Source: Nematostella vectensis
Lineage: Eukaryota; Cnidaria; Anthozoa; Actiniaria; Edwardsiidae
Reading direction: 5' to 3'
Length of the DNA: 64,000 nt
Assembly (NCBI RefSeq): GCF_932526225.1
Contig: NC_064048.1
Span: 10,982,688-11,046,687 of the forward strand
Part shown: positions 1 to 10,290 of the stretch, in pieces
Position numbering within the stretch: position 1 is the first letter of the stretch
Layout of the letters: each line of letters begins with the position of its first letter
Notes under the pieces: generated by a model
The model's database searches: none
Told to the model about the DNA's origin: nothing
What the model saw: the letters and a program-made list of their open reading frames with translations, nothing else
Position numbers and translations under genes: made by a program

Positions 1-72
1 CTCGTAAGCGGACAGCTCTACTGACTGACACTCTCGTAAGCGGACAGCTCTAATGACTGACACTCTCAGGGG
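1..72. repeat. 32-bp direct repeat at window edge
   Basis: Two nearly identical 32-bp copies beginning CTCGTAAGCGGACAGC start at positions 1 and 33, and the start of a third is seen at about 65. The array probably continues to the left outside the window. No coding content. Confidence 0.75.
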
Positions 73-177
73 GAGGAAAAGAGGAGCAAAACCCTTACAT
101 TACAAAGTCCCCCAAATAGAACTATATTCGTGACCTTGTAAAAAAATGACAATTTTAACAGGGGGTGAATATGGGTG

Positions 178-450
178 CGTCAATCCGCTGATCCGCTACA
201 TTTTCGGAGCAAATCCGTGGATCGGCAGATATTTTTAGATCCGCATTGTTTGACAGATAAACAATAGCATCCATTGAAATTCATTTAAAACCCGAAATTG
301 GACCGTTAAACAGTCAAAATCCGAAATCCGCTCCCAAATTGTCGACAGATCCGTGGTACGCCGTATTTCCAAAATCCGCCAATCCGCTGAAATAATCATC
401 AAAATCTATAATCCGTGAGCATTTAGGGGCCGAATCCGCTGATCCGTTGA
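178..450. repeat. ATCCG-rich block, possible small dispersed element
   Basis: About 270 bp contains at least ten ATCCG motifs. The block is bracketed by the same 14-mer, AATCCGCTGATCCG, near 182 and near 432. No open frame and no clear inverted termini are seen. It may be a short interspersed element or a decayed satellite; its identity is unknown. Confidence 0.45.
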
Positions 451-539
451 CCTATTCCACCCATCCCTCCTAACACCACACGTTCAAAAAGATAATCTCA
501 CAATGATACATAGAGGCTTGGTGAGCTGGTGAGAGGCCG

Positions 540-745
540 ATATAGGAAACTGGTGAGAGACCAATGACTAGTAAATCTGGACTGGGAGATAAAAATGCCA
601 AGATGGCGAATATAGAAACCGGTAGTAAAAGGCCAATTGCTGTAAAGCTGGACTGAGAAATAGAAAATGCCATGATGGCCAATATAGAAGCCGGTAGTGA
701 GGGGCCAACTGCTAATAAATCTGGACTGAGATACAAATGCAAAGA
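540..745. repeat. imperfect ~77-bp tandem repeat, about 3 copies
   Basis: Units sharing AAATCTGGACTGRGA, ATGCCAWGATGGC and GAATATAGAA-like blocks recur near 564, 643 and 718. The small open frames on the - strand here are by-products of this repetition. Confidence 0.6.
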
Positions 746-2760
746 TTGTGAAATGTAACGCTACCAGTTTCTTTGTCGTATCCCGGTATCTGGTTTTGTG
801 CCCTACTTTGCTCAACTCTTACTACCCGTTATGTTTTTATTCAACGCGCCAAAGCCAAACAGGTCACACGTGATAATGTTTTTGACACGATTCCTTGCTA
901 TTCGCCGGCCAAACTTACAATAATCACGTTCAAGCACGTCACACTGAAGTATAGAACAAACACACACAGAAAAGAAACAAACTCGCGGTGAATGGGTGAT
1001 AACGAGAGGGAATTTCACGTGTTTCAAAGGAAGCGAGAAATAAAAAGACGATTTTTCCGGGATAGATAACACATTCATCAAGCAAAGGTAAGAAAAAGTT
1101 CTGTTGTGGATTTTTAACCTAAAATTAAGATATAAGCTTTTAAGCAATTACTTATAAGATGAATACATAGGATTACATTTGTTTGAATTTTCTCCGAGTT
1201 TTAATTTTTGGAAACTAGATAATAAAAAAGATAATAATGATGAAAGAATTGTGTTTCTAAAACTTTTTTTCCCAATTGTGTGGGAAATTATCCGATTTTA
1301 AATGTAGCAAATAAGATCTTATCGAGTTTTTGAAAAAGGAAGATCAATTCAATCGAGTAATGAATTAATTCCATTTTTTGACAAAATTATTGAAAACTAC
1401 GTTTAAGCATTTTTTTAAAACCTTAACCTTAAACCGCAATATTGAGCTAAGATAATGGAGTATTATATCATGAGTCTATTCACTATTGCAGTTTTGGTTC
1501 CTTCTATTTTAGTAGATACAGTAGGATGTTTCTGCCATCTAATCTTTCATTTGCCACACATTATCCTACGTATGCAAAGAAAAAAAACATCCGTTAATTT
1601 CACATCGCATATTCTTTAGATGGAAGATAAAGGAGTTTTGATTCGTGGTTATTCGTTTCGGATATTCGACCTCGCCATTAACGCATCTAGCGGATACTAA
1701 TTCCAGCTCATGACGCAATGTCTCTGTGTAAGTTGGTGAAATTAAACTTTTTAGTTAAAATAGCTGTTAACGTGGCTTAATTAATTAAGGCTGATTTACA
1801 CTTTGCGATTTGTCAGTACGATTTTCTGTACGTTCTTTCGTGTCGGACCGATTTCATCATATTTCTGCCAGATTATTTGGGTTCTTGCATCGGTTTGCGA
1901 AGAGGATCGGGCAGGAAATCTTGTAGATGCTCTTGCCGACAATCGGTCCAACAAAGCGGCGCGATGTTTTAATCAAGCGTCGTAGAAATGCTTATTTGGC
2001 GTGCAGCGGTAAAATCATCGACATCGTGCGATCAGAAAATCATCTTTAATCAGCGCACATGACTACAGATCTAAAAACACAGCGAAATTTTGAGGCGTGG
2101 TAAAAAGATCGCCACTTCTTCTATGATCAAAGTTTGTCTGTGTAGGGGAGGGGAGGGCGGTGATGACGGTTGGGGGAGGGGGGTAGTGGGGTGTAAGAGT
2201 TTGAGGAGCGCGCCATTTTGTCCCTCTAGCAAAATACAAAGTACGATAATAATCACTTTCCATCGGCGGATTTGCTAAACCTATTGCGACCAGGGGGTGG
2301 GGCCATTGGGGGCACGTCCCCCCCCCAATATTTTCAAAAATTCTAATGAAATGACCAGTGGGAGATTGGCTGTGCCCCCCCCCCCATATATCCCAAGATT
2401 TGGGAGCTATTAGGATTTCCTAGGAAATCATGGATACTCCAAATTCTATTTCGCACGGTATCCTGGTATCTTCGATTTAATGAGTGAATGAAGCATAAAT
2501 CTATTTTTTTTTTAAGATTGTTTTTTTTTTCGCTATTTTATCACATTAACTGCCTTCAGCTTTTGAAAACAATAGCGAAAGTGTTGCCGAGTAAGGCTTC
2601 TTATAAGGGTAACCCCCATCTCGCGCGTCGTTTGTCTTGCCCAGTCCTGCGCTTGCTTCGCCGACTAGATGGTAGTCGCCATTTTCGGGATTTGTCAGAG
2701 TTTAGCATTTTCCATCACCGAGTTTTAAATATACCTCTAATACACGCTATTCTATTCTAC
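746..2760. other. intergenic / upstream region of gene A, nothing recognised
   Basis: This stretch is AT-rich with homopolymer runs. There are low-complexity C/G-runs at 2290-2385 that look like a decayed repeat. No exon with convincing protein similarity was found. A plausible 3' splice site (TTCTATTCTACAG) ends at about 2761, so gene A may have a non-coding 5' exon somewhere in this stretch. Confidence 0.4.
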
Positions 2761-2790
2761 AGAAGGGAGGTCGAATGTAGGAGTGAGGCC

Positions 2791-5272
2791 ATGCGTGGAT
2801 TAACGTGGTGTATTGTTCTCTTGGTGGGTGTACTGCTGATGATGCACAGTGGTCAAGGTAAGCCCTACCCCTCCCTAGTGAGTAAGTCCCTACACCCTCT
2901 CTAGTAAGTAAGGCACTACCCCTCCCTTGTAAGCCCCTTTTCCTTTATCCCGCCTTTTCTACCGCAAAACTTCCTTACATACGAGGGTCTGACCTTTGGG
3001 GGGGGGGGGGGGGGGGGTGGACGATACAGATTTTGAAAACAAGGGGCCTATTACGCCCCATTGGTCATTTCCTTATAATTTATAACAATGGGGACATGTT
3101 CCCGCGAAAAGCCCTGTAAAATCAAGAAAAACAACCCCTTTCTTATTTGAAGGTGTTGATAATGTGGACAAGAGACCGCAAGGCATCAATGAGGACAGGG
3201 CGGAGAATGCGACCGTCAGGGTGAGTCTGATCGACTCCTTTTGAGTCACGCGTACTGCTTTTGGTCTAACGTACTGCTTTTGGTTAATTCACAAGTACTG
3301 CCTTTGATTAAGTCACAAGTACTGCTTTTGGTTAAGTCACAAGTACTGCTTTTGGCGTACTGCTTCTGGTTAAGTCATACGTACTGCTTTTGGCGTACTG
3401 CTTCTGGTTAAGTCAAACGTACTGCTTTTGGTTAAGTTACACGTACACACGTACTGCTTTTGGCGTACTGCTTTTGGTTAAGTCACACGTACTGCTTTTG
3501 GTTAAGTCATACTTACTGCTTTTGGTTAAGTCACACGTACACAAGTACTGCTTTTGGCGTACTGCTTCTGGTTAAGTCACACGTACTGCTTTTGGCGTAC
3601 TGCTTCTGGTTAAGTCATACGTACTGCTTTTGGTTAAGTCACTCGTACTGCTTTTGGTTAAGCCACAAGTCTGCTTTTGGCGTACTGCTTCTGGTTAAGT
3701 CATACGTACTGCTTTTGGTTAAGTCAAACGTACTGCTTTTGGCGTACTGCTTCTGGTTAAGTCACACGTACTGCTTTTGGCGTATTGCTTCTGGTTAAGT
3801 CATACGTACTGCTTTTGGTTAAGTCATACTTACTGCTTCTGGTTAAGTCATACGTACTGCTTTTGGCGTACTGCTTCTGGTTAAGTCACACGTACTGCTT
3901 TTGGCGTACTGTTTCTGGTTAAGTCATACGTACTGCTTTTGGTTAAGTCACAAGTACTGCTTTTGGTTATGTCATACGTACTGCTTTTTGTTAAGTCACA
4001 AGTACTGCTTTTGGTTAAGTCTCACGTACTGCTTTTGGCGTACTGCTTCTGGTTAAGTCATACGTACTGCTTTTGGTTAAGTCACACGTACTGCTTTTGG
4101 TTAAGTCACACGTACTGCTTTTGGTTAAGTCACACGTACTACCTTTGGTTAAGTCACAAGTACTGCTTTTGGTTAAGTCACAAGTACTGCTTCTGGTTAA
4201 GTCACACGTACTGCTTCTGGTTAAGTCACACGTACTGCTTTTGGCGTACTGCTTCTGGTTAAGTCACACGTACTGCTTTTGGCGTACTGCTTCTGGTTAA
4301 GTCACACGTACTGCTTTTGGCGTACTGCTTCTGGTTAAGTCACACGTACTGCTTTTGGCGTACTGCTTCTGGTTAAGTCACACGTACTGCTTTTGGCGTA
4401 CTGCCTTTGGTTAAGTCACAAGTACTGCTTTTGGTGGCAGCAAAAAAAAAGTTTTAAGCACACGTACATTTTTTAAAATTATTATTCATAATTTGAAGAA
4501 ATGCTGCGGAGAGTAAAAGTGCGTTCTACAAGATACAATAGAAAATAATATTCTTACGAGGCTTTTTTAAACAGGTGATTTTCAAAAAGGTCGCAAGATT
4601 AAGATTAAAACTAGTATTACAAAGTAATGGTAATGATAAGTTAGATAAGCTGTTCATAGACTTGCTTTAAGAACTATTTTGAAAAATACCCAAAGAGGGT
4701 GCCTTGTCGTCGCTATATGACGCAACGGCCGCATCCATTTCTGTGCTTTTTTGGAGTTTCCCACTAAAAAGCATATTACTTTGAAGTAGAGTTTCGTCCC
4801 ACTAAAAAAAGCATGTTACCTTAAAGTGCCAGTCGCATATTTTAGCATAAAGCCATTTTTACTTGAGGCCTGTTTAAAATCGTTGATATATTTAGGTTAA
4901 TGCTTTGATTTATATTCTTTTGAAATGGGACCAGTCTTCTTTCACGGAATAAAACTATCGCCACCGAACAACGACCTTGCCATTGAAGACCACAAAACTT
5001 CTAACAAATCTTAGTCAATCTTTAAATGATTGCAGCAGGCTATTCCAGGAATCCACGCGCAGCGACGAGGGCCACGTCATCGCCGACATCACGTGCTCAG
5101 CCGCAAGGACCGTCGTGCATTGCGGCACCGCTATAACTCCGTGCTGACGATAGGCGTGGGCCTGGGCGTGGCCGGGGGGTGGATTTGCATCGCTACCCTC
5201 GTGTATGTCGTCCGATTCATGAAGGCAAGAGGCGTGGAGAAGAAGCAACTAGAAGGCGAGGGACTCATTTGA
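2791..5272 (+). CDS. gene A: minimal signal peptide-transmembrane protein, paralogue without extracellular module
   Basis: Predicted exons are 2791-2857, 3153-3220 and 5036-5272, giving 123 residues. Residues 1-22 are a signal peptide starting MRGLTWCIVLLVGVLL. The in-frame upstream extension is ignored because the ATG at 2791 begins the hydrophobic leader and follows a likely UTR acceptor at 2761. A short acidic linker follows, then an Arg/His-rich stretch (about residues 50-75, several RR pairs), a transmembrane helix around LTIGVGLGVAGGWICIATLV, and a short charged tail ending EGEGLI. Exon phases (1, then 0) match genes B and C exactly, but the MANSC and EGF exons of those genes are absent. 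The acceptor of exon 3 is a CAGCAG tandem, so one Gln may be optional. Function is unknown. It may be a degenerate or module-less member of the family. Expression is not shown by sequence. Confidence 0.6.
2858..2945 (+). repeat. four tandem copies of the gene A exon 1 splice donor
   Basis: Immediately after exon 1 the intron reads as about four units of roughly 25 bp. Each begins GTAAG (at about 2858, 2884, 2908 and 2931) and is followed by CCTACMCC-type sequence. The first GTAAG is the donor that gives the phase 1 junction. Confidence 0.65.
2998..3017 (+). repeat. G20 homopolymer
   Basis: There are twenty consecutive G in intron 1 of gene A, followed by TGG. It is likely to be unstable and is a candidate site for assembly or polymerase error. 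Confidence 0.9.
3256..4434 (+). repeat. 24-bp / 14-bp compound minisatellite in gene A intron 2
   Basis: The unit GTACTGCTTTTGGTTAAGTC plus ACAC (24 bp) alternates irregularly with a shortened 14-bp form (GTACTGCTTTTGGC). Together they make about 55 units. The translated open frames here (FWLSHTYC and VLLLVKSH repeats) are artefacts of the array. Confidence 0.9.
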
Positions 5273-5500
5273 GAAGAAATTCTAAAGAAAAGAACATAAG
5301 ATATTCAAAGAAAATGAGCTGCCCTCATAAGAAAGGAGAAACTTGAAAATACAATATTCTAATAACAAAATATATTTCAAGAAAATTATCTTCCTTCAAA
5401 AGGGAGGTACTCATTTCACAAGACATTTAAAGAGAATATACAGCTTGAAGTATTCATTTGAAAAGACATTCAAACAAATAGGTAACCTTCAGTAGAAAGC

Positions 5501-5506
5501 AATAAA
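5501..5506 (+). terminator. candidate poly(A) signal of gene A
   Basis: AATAAA lies about 230 bp after the gene A stop codon, in an A-rich 3' region. Confidence 0.45.
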
Positions 5507-6265
5507 GCGATTAAAAAGTATATTTCAAGGGAAAAAGTGCTTTCAAAAAAGGGCGAAAGACTCATGTGGAAAGACATTCTAAGAAAAAGAACAAAAGACT
5601 TTCTAAGAAACCAGACATCCTAGAAAGCGAAGATACTAGAAGTATTTTAGAAAATTGTCAAGCTTCACTAAGAAAGCAATTTAAAAATCAACAATACAGG
5701 TCGCATATATTGGAAACTGATTTGTCCTGGACGCGTAATCAGGTGATAAACATAGATTTTGGTTGTAAAAGCACTCAGCGCCTGAATTTTCACCATTTCA
5801 TCCAGACCAACTCGATCAGTCGGGGGCAAGGATTCATGACATCTTTGGTTTACATTAAATTATTATAAGGTAGCGTTTCATTGCAGTATTGTAGTATTTA
5901 CATCTCATCAAATATAGAAATGATTTATTGTTGATTTGTCATAATAGATTAATATGTTCAGACAGAAGGGGTCATGAAATCATGGCGTTGGGTGATGCAA
6001 TATCACGGATGCGAGAAACCTGTTTTTACATTAAAACACAGTTGCTATGACAGTGAAAATATAAAACCTGTTGAAGAGAAATTATCAAGGGATTCTCGAA
6101 ATTACCACCAAATAATAAAATCTTCCGCTTTATTTATCAAATTCAATCGGAACTGTCGAAACGGATCCATTAACTTAATAGATGGAAATATATGATTTTT
6201 TACACTTGGTATTTTGCTGGGATGACAAAATGGTGGATTAAAGCGCTTTCCGCGTTTCATTTCAA
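5507..6265. other. intergenic, nothing recognised
   Basis: AT-rich sequence with A-rich short repeats of the AAGACATTC type at 5280-5600. The small open frames at 5566-5868 and 5974-6195 show no recognisable domain or splice context. Confidence 0.35.
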
Positions 6266-6423
6266 CACGAACGGCATCAAAAACGGCGCGCGCTAACAAA
6301 TTGCTGAAAAACGGCGTTGACAAGGAAATCTCGAACGTCATTTTCCGTATTTTTACGTTCTACGCACGCGGTCACGGACGTCAACGCCGTTTTTCAGCAA
6401 TTCGTGAGCGCGTTTTTGATGAC
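6266..6423. mobile_element. foldback / MITE-like inverted repeat
   Basis: Two arms of about 46 bp are inverted copies. GCTGAAAAACGGCGTTGAC at about 6302 faces GTCAACGCCGTTTTTCAGC at about 6380. Similarity extends outward to GCATCAAAAACGGCG and its complement. A centre of about 60 bp separates them. No open frame; probably a non-autonomous DNA element. Confidence 0.6.
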
Positions 6424-6429
6424 ATCGTG

Positions 6430-6660
6430 TTGACTTGCTTAGCGGTTTACTTCATACCGCGCTCAAATAGTATTGCGCGTCATTGTCCAGCGGTTCACTT
6501 CATACCGCGCTCAAATCGTATTGCGGGTCATTGTCCAGCGGTTTTCTTCATTTGGCGCTTCAATCGTATTGCGGATCCTTTTTTCCAGCGGTTCACTTCA
6601 TTTGGCGCTTAAGTCGTGTTGCGTGTAATTGTCCAGCGGTTCACTTCATTTGGCGCGAAT
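6430..6660. repeat. ~55-bp tandem repeat, 4-5 copies
   Basis: Units share TCCAGCGGTTCACTTCAT followed by a CGCTCAAATCG- or GGCGCTTAAGTCG-like block. The first copies carry ACCGCGC and the later ones TTGGCGC at the same place. The array starts just after the foldback element. Confidence 0.75.
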
Positions 6661-6699
6661 TTGGTTTACGGGTCCCCGCGCAGCAGGTGGACTTATCGA

Positions 6700-6803
6700 A
6701 GCTGTCTACACGTCACTGCGCATGCGTGACGCACCGACCTAGATCTGCCATGGTCGTTCAGTGACTTCATTCGTATTTTGGGCGCAAACGCCAAGAGTAA
6801 ATT
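6700..6803 (+). promoter_or_regulatory. candidate promoter and non-coding first exon of gene B
   Basis: An NRF-1-like palindrome TGCGCATGCG occurs at 6717-6726, next to TGACGCAC. A strong donor-like GTAAGTAAG begins at about 6804. An acceptor-like TTGCCAACAG lies directly before the gene B ATG at 7873. This would make a short 5'UTR exon spliced to the signal-peptide exon. The association is inferred, not shown. Confidence 0.35.
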
Positions 6804-7627
6804 GGTAAGTAAGACACAAATATTCTAAGATCTTTAACATTTTTTTGTTATTGGTTTTTTTTGGAGGTTTAAGGTAAGGTTTGTGATTTGTAGATTGTGT
6901 TTTATTGGGTTGTCACATGTTTTGGATTATTTAGTGTGTTAGATATGCAATCTAACCCTCAAGACAATATCATAAAACCGACGATACCTGGATCATGGGA
7001 TGTCTAGAGATAACATTATTTATTTTCAATATCGCTTCCATTTTATGCGATGTTGTTCAAAATTCATTTTAAGAGGAAGAACGATGATGATTATTTTGTA
7101 AATAAAATATCGTAAAGTTTAGTGATCCGTTAAGTTAAAGATAAACCCACTGCGTGGTATGTTTAACGAAGATTATTCACCCATGAAACCTAAATTTCTA
7201 ATCTAAAAAAAAAATAGCAAGAAAATGGAATTCTAAGATGACCTGATGCAATCGTCAAGTGCTACTTTGGGCACCACAGGTATCTGCAAACAGTCTTAGC
7301 GACCGACAATCTTTTTTCCCGAATTACTCAGTGGCTTATTCTAAAACTATTCCTTTCTCGAATTACGGTTACTTTTTTTTCGAATAATGTTGGACTGAAA
7401 AGACAATATAATAACTAAGGGTCTGCGTAGGCGTGATGGAATCGAAGAATTAAATCAACACAAGGATGGAATGGTATGTTTTACACGTACGAAAGGAATG
7501 GCTGTTTTCAGAGATGCATACATCATATCATTTCAACCTTGTGTTGATTTATTCCCTTCTGAAACACACAAGTGAGGGCGTCAGGTCAAGGAGACCTGAT
7601 CTCGTAGGCGTAGCCAAGGGGATGGGC

Positions 7628-7825
7628 GATGATGATGATGATGATGATGATGGTGATAATGTTTTAGTGACTTAGATGTGGTTGCAATAAAGAAGTTGCT
7701 AGTGTAATTATAAAGCGCAGTAATATTACTCGAACAGTGATGCTGGTGATGGTGATAATGATGATGATGGTGATGATGGTGATGGTGATGATGATGATGG
7801 TGATGGTGATGGTGATGGTAGTCAT
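7628..7825. repeat. GAT/GGTGAT microsatellites upstream of gene B
   Basis: A (GAT)n tract at about 7628-7660 and a GATGGT-type tract at about 7740-7825 lie within 50-250 bp of the gene B start codon. The small predicted peptides across them are repeat artefacts. Confidence 0.85.
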
Positions 7826-7872
7826 AGTGATGATATGATGTCTAATGCTCGACACGTGGTTGCCAACAGACA

Positions 7873-9939
7873 ATGCATCATCGGCTTGCAGGGTGCGTGG
7901 TGGCATTGACACTTATTCACCTTTCCGCAGGTAAATATCGCCAATATATGCGTATTTAATTGCGCGCTCTTTCGATTGTTTTAATGCATAAAATGTTCAA
8001 TACACTGTATCAATCAGCGATATCTCTAAACAAATACTAAAGTATATACTTTAAATACTGGTAACCGACTACATCAAATCTTAATCCTGAAAATTTAATC
8101 AAAGTAGTAGATCTATTAGGAGAGTATCACCTTAAAGAAGGCGAGTCACAGCCTATATTTGACGTCCCTGTACAACATCGAGTCACTCATGAAATCCATT
8201 TCCATCGGCTAATTTAAGCGAGTAACAAAATCGTTAATGAAGTATCAGACTTTATTCGTGGATAGCTATTTTTAAGTTTTCTTGTGAATAAACCGTTGTT
8301 AATTTTTTCAATTGATTGAAAAAATCAAGTGATTGATCGACATTTTTAAAGGTGCAAGCATTGACGCCACTAAGCCGGATCCAGACGCCACTAAGCCGGG
8401 TCCAGACGCAGCCCTCTGCAGCCGCAGCGCCGTCGACTACAACGTCACACTCGCGAAAGGCCGAAAAGCCGGAAAATACTTCAAAATTAACGACGTCCAC
8501 AACATCGATGCATGCTTGCGGGAATGCTGTGGTGCGAAGAGGTGTGACGTAGCGTTCATGGTGCGTGACACATGCTACCTCGTGCAGTGCTTTAGCGCCG
8601 AGTCTTGTGACGTCACCCAATCCGTGAGACCCGAAATACAGACAATTCTTTCTGTCGCCGGTAGGCGCGACTCAAAGATCAAACAAGGTTTGCAAGACCA
8701 GATTGATATTGGGAAGAATTTCTGGTATTCGATTGAGGTTCGGGCGAGGTTCGGGTAAAGTTCGTCCGAGGTTCGGGTATTCGAAAAATCTTCGAGATTT
8801 CGTACTAAGGGGATGTGGGATAAAAAAAATACTTTAGCAAAACAATACGGTGATCATACGGTTTCGAGTCCAATTAAGGAACAATTTGCAGTGAGTACAA
8901 ATACTCACGATTTTCAAATTGAACCGCGAGAAACGGATGATATACTGTATACCAGATATGTCTTGCTCTTAGAGTTTTCAATCGTTCTATTTTTAAGCCA
9001 ATCAGCATCCAGTAATACCGCACATAATAGCCTTTTTCCTCTACTGAGTATTATTCCCATGTATATTATAAGAGACAGTACTGATATCATCAATTATTGT
9101 ATCAATCGTTATCAGCAGTAGAAAAGGCTTCTGGTGCCGAGCCCGCCATAGAAGAGAATCTAGCGGTCAGCAATAGTCCGTATGTAAATGATGGAGAGGA
9201 ACTGACTACCATAAGCGCATTTGGGGTAAGTCACGTGACCCGGCAAGTGACGAGAATCATCCATTTAGAACTTGTCACCTGATCAATTAGTTTTAGTGAG
9301 CTATGTTTTGCTCATGCTCAAAAAAGGCTCATGTTACACAAAGCAATATTTCTGAAACTTGCAATGTAACGATGGCGAGTAAAAGAATCGAAATATGATA
9401 CGCAAGACATTCTCAATGTCGTGAAAGAGACACCGCTGGAAAAGGAATTCTACTTTTCTTGCCTTTTACAACAAAAATTAGCATTGCATGTTGCAGGAAA
9501 ATCTGTCTCGTGTAACTATTATTACGACGTTTTGTCTTTTGGAGTCGCATACATTTCAGCATTACTCAGTTGAATTGTTGTCGAATACACTTGATATGTA
9601 TATCCTTAGGGTCCATGAATGGGTCACTATAGCGGAAAAAGTATGTTGTGCGGTGGTAAATGATAGCAGGGTTCTAATTCGATCCGTAAAACCCGGCCAT
9701 TACGGTTTATATATTCTTTATTTGTTTGTTTGTTAATACATTTTATAGGTATACATTTTTTAAATTATTTATTCGTTTGTCAACAGACTGGTAAATACAA
9801 ACGCACCAAGCGCTCATCCGACATCATCGACCTCGTGGTGGCTGTTGGGTGTGGCACCGTCGCTGTGTGTGTGGGCGTGGCAGGTGTCATTATGATGACA
9901 AGGAGATTGATTGACAACAGCAAAAACTCCGCAAGCTAG
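7873..9939 (+). CDS. gene B: signal peptide, one MANSC-like module, transmembrane protein
   Basis: Predicted exons are 7873-7930, 8352-8660, 9119-9225 and 9787-9939, giving 208 residues. Exon 1 encodes a 19-residue leader (MHHRLAGCVVALTLIHLSA) too short to stand out as an open frame. Exon 2 holds an eight-cysteine MANSC/MANEC-like domain with the CC-x5-CDVAF core and DTCYLVQC, preceded by a duplicated DATKPxPDA spacer. Such domains occur extracellularly in KIAA0319, LRP11 and HAI-1 type proteins. Exon 3 is an acidic linker. Exon 4 has KYKRTKRS, then a helix around LVVAVGCGTVAVCVGVAGVI and a basic anchor. Exon phases are 1, 1, 0 as in gene C. An alternative exon 2 end at 8687 (AAG/GTTTGC) also keeps frame. 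The exon 3 acceptor is a CAGCAG tandem. Likely a cell-surface protein; ligand unknown. Confidence 0.72.
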
Positions 9940-9991
9940 AGCCTGATTGGCTAAAAGCAGACTAGTGCTCAGTCCCTAACGTAGAGTTAAA

Positions 9992-9997
9992 AATAAA
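9992..9997 (+). terminator. candidate poly(A) signal of gene B
   Basis: AATAAA lies about 50 bp after the stop codon. A second AATAAA lies at 10285-10290, so either could be used. Confidence 0.45.
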
Positions 9998-10290
9998 GCT
10001 AAAAACTGTAGAACTTTAAAAGCTAGAATCTGACTGGCTAAAGACAGACTAGTCCTCAGAGCGGAGTCGGGAAGTGAACCGTGAGGAGAACAAAGATGGG
10101 GACTTTCCGCGCAAGGGACGTTGGGAAGACAACAACTTGGAAGCTATAGTTTTATTGTTTTTTAGGTTTACATCGTCGAAATCTCTCTCTTTCTCACTTA
10201 CTTCTATCTTTTAGTTAAAGTTTTATTTCTGATACTGCGTTAGAGTAACTTCGATGTCCGAACGTATCAAAAACAATCAAACACAATAAA

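Noticed and set aside
2488-2790. N-terminal extension of gene A from an ATG at 2488
   Set aside because: The frame is open by chance through T-rich sequence; the ATG at 2791 starts a clean signal peptide and follows a likely UTR acceptor.
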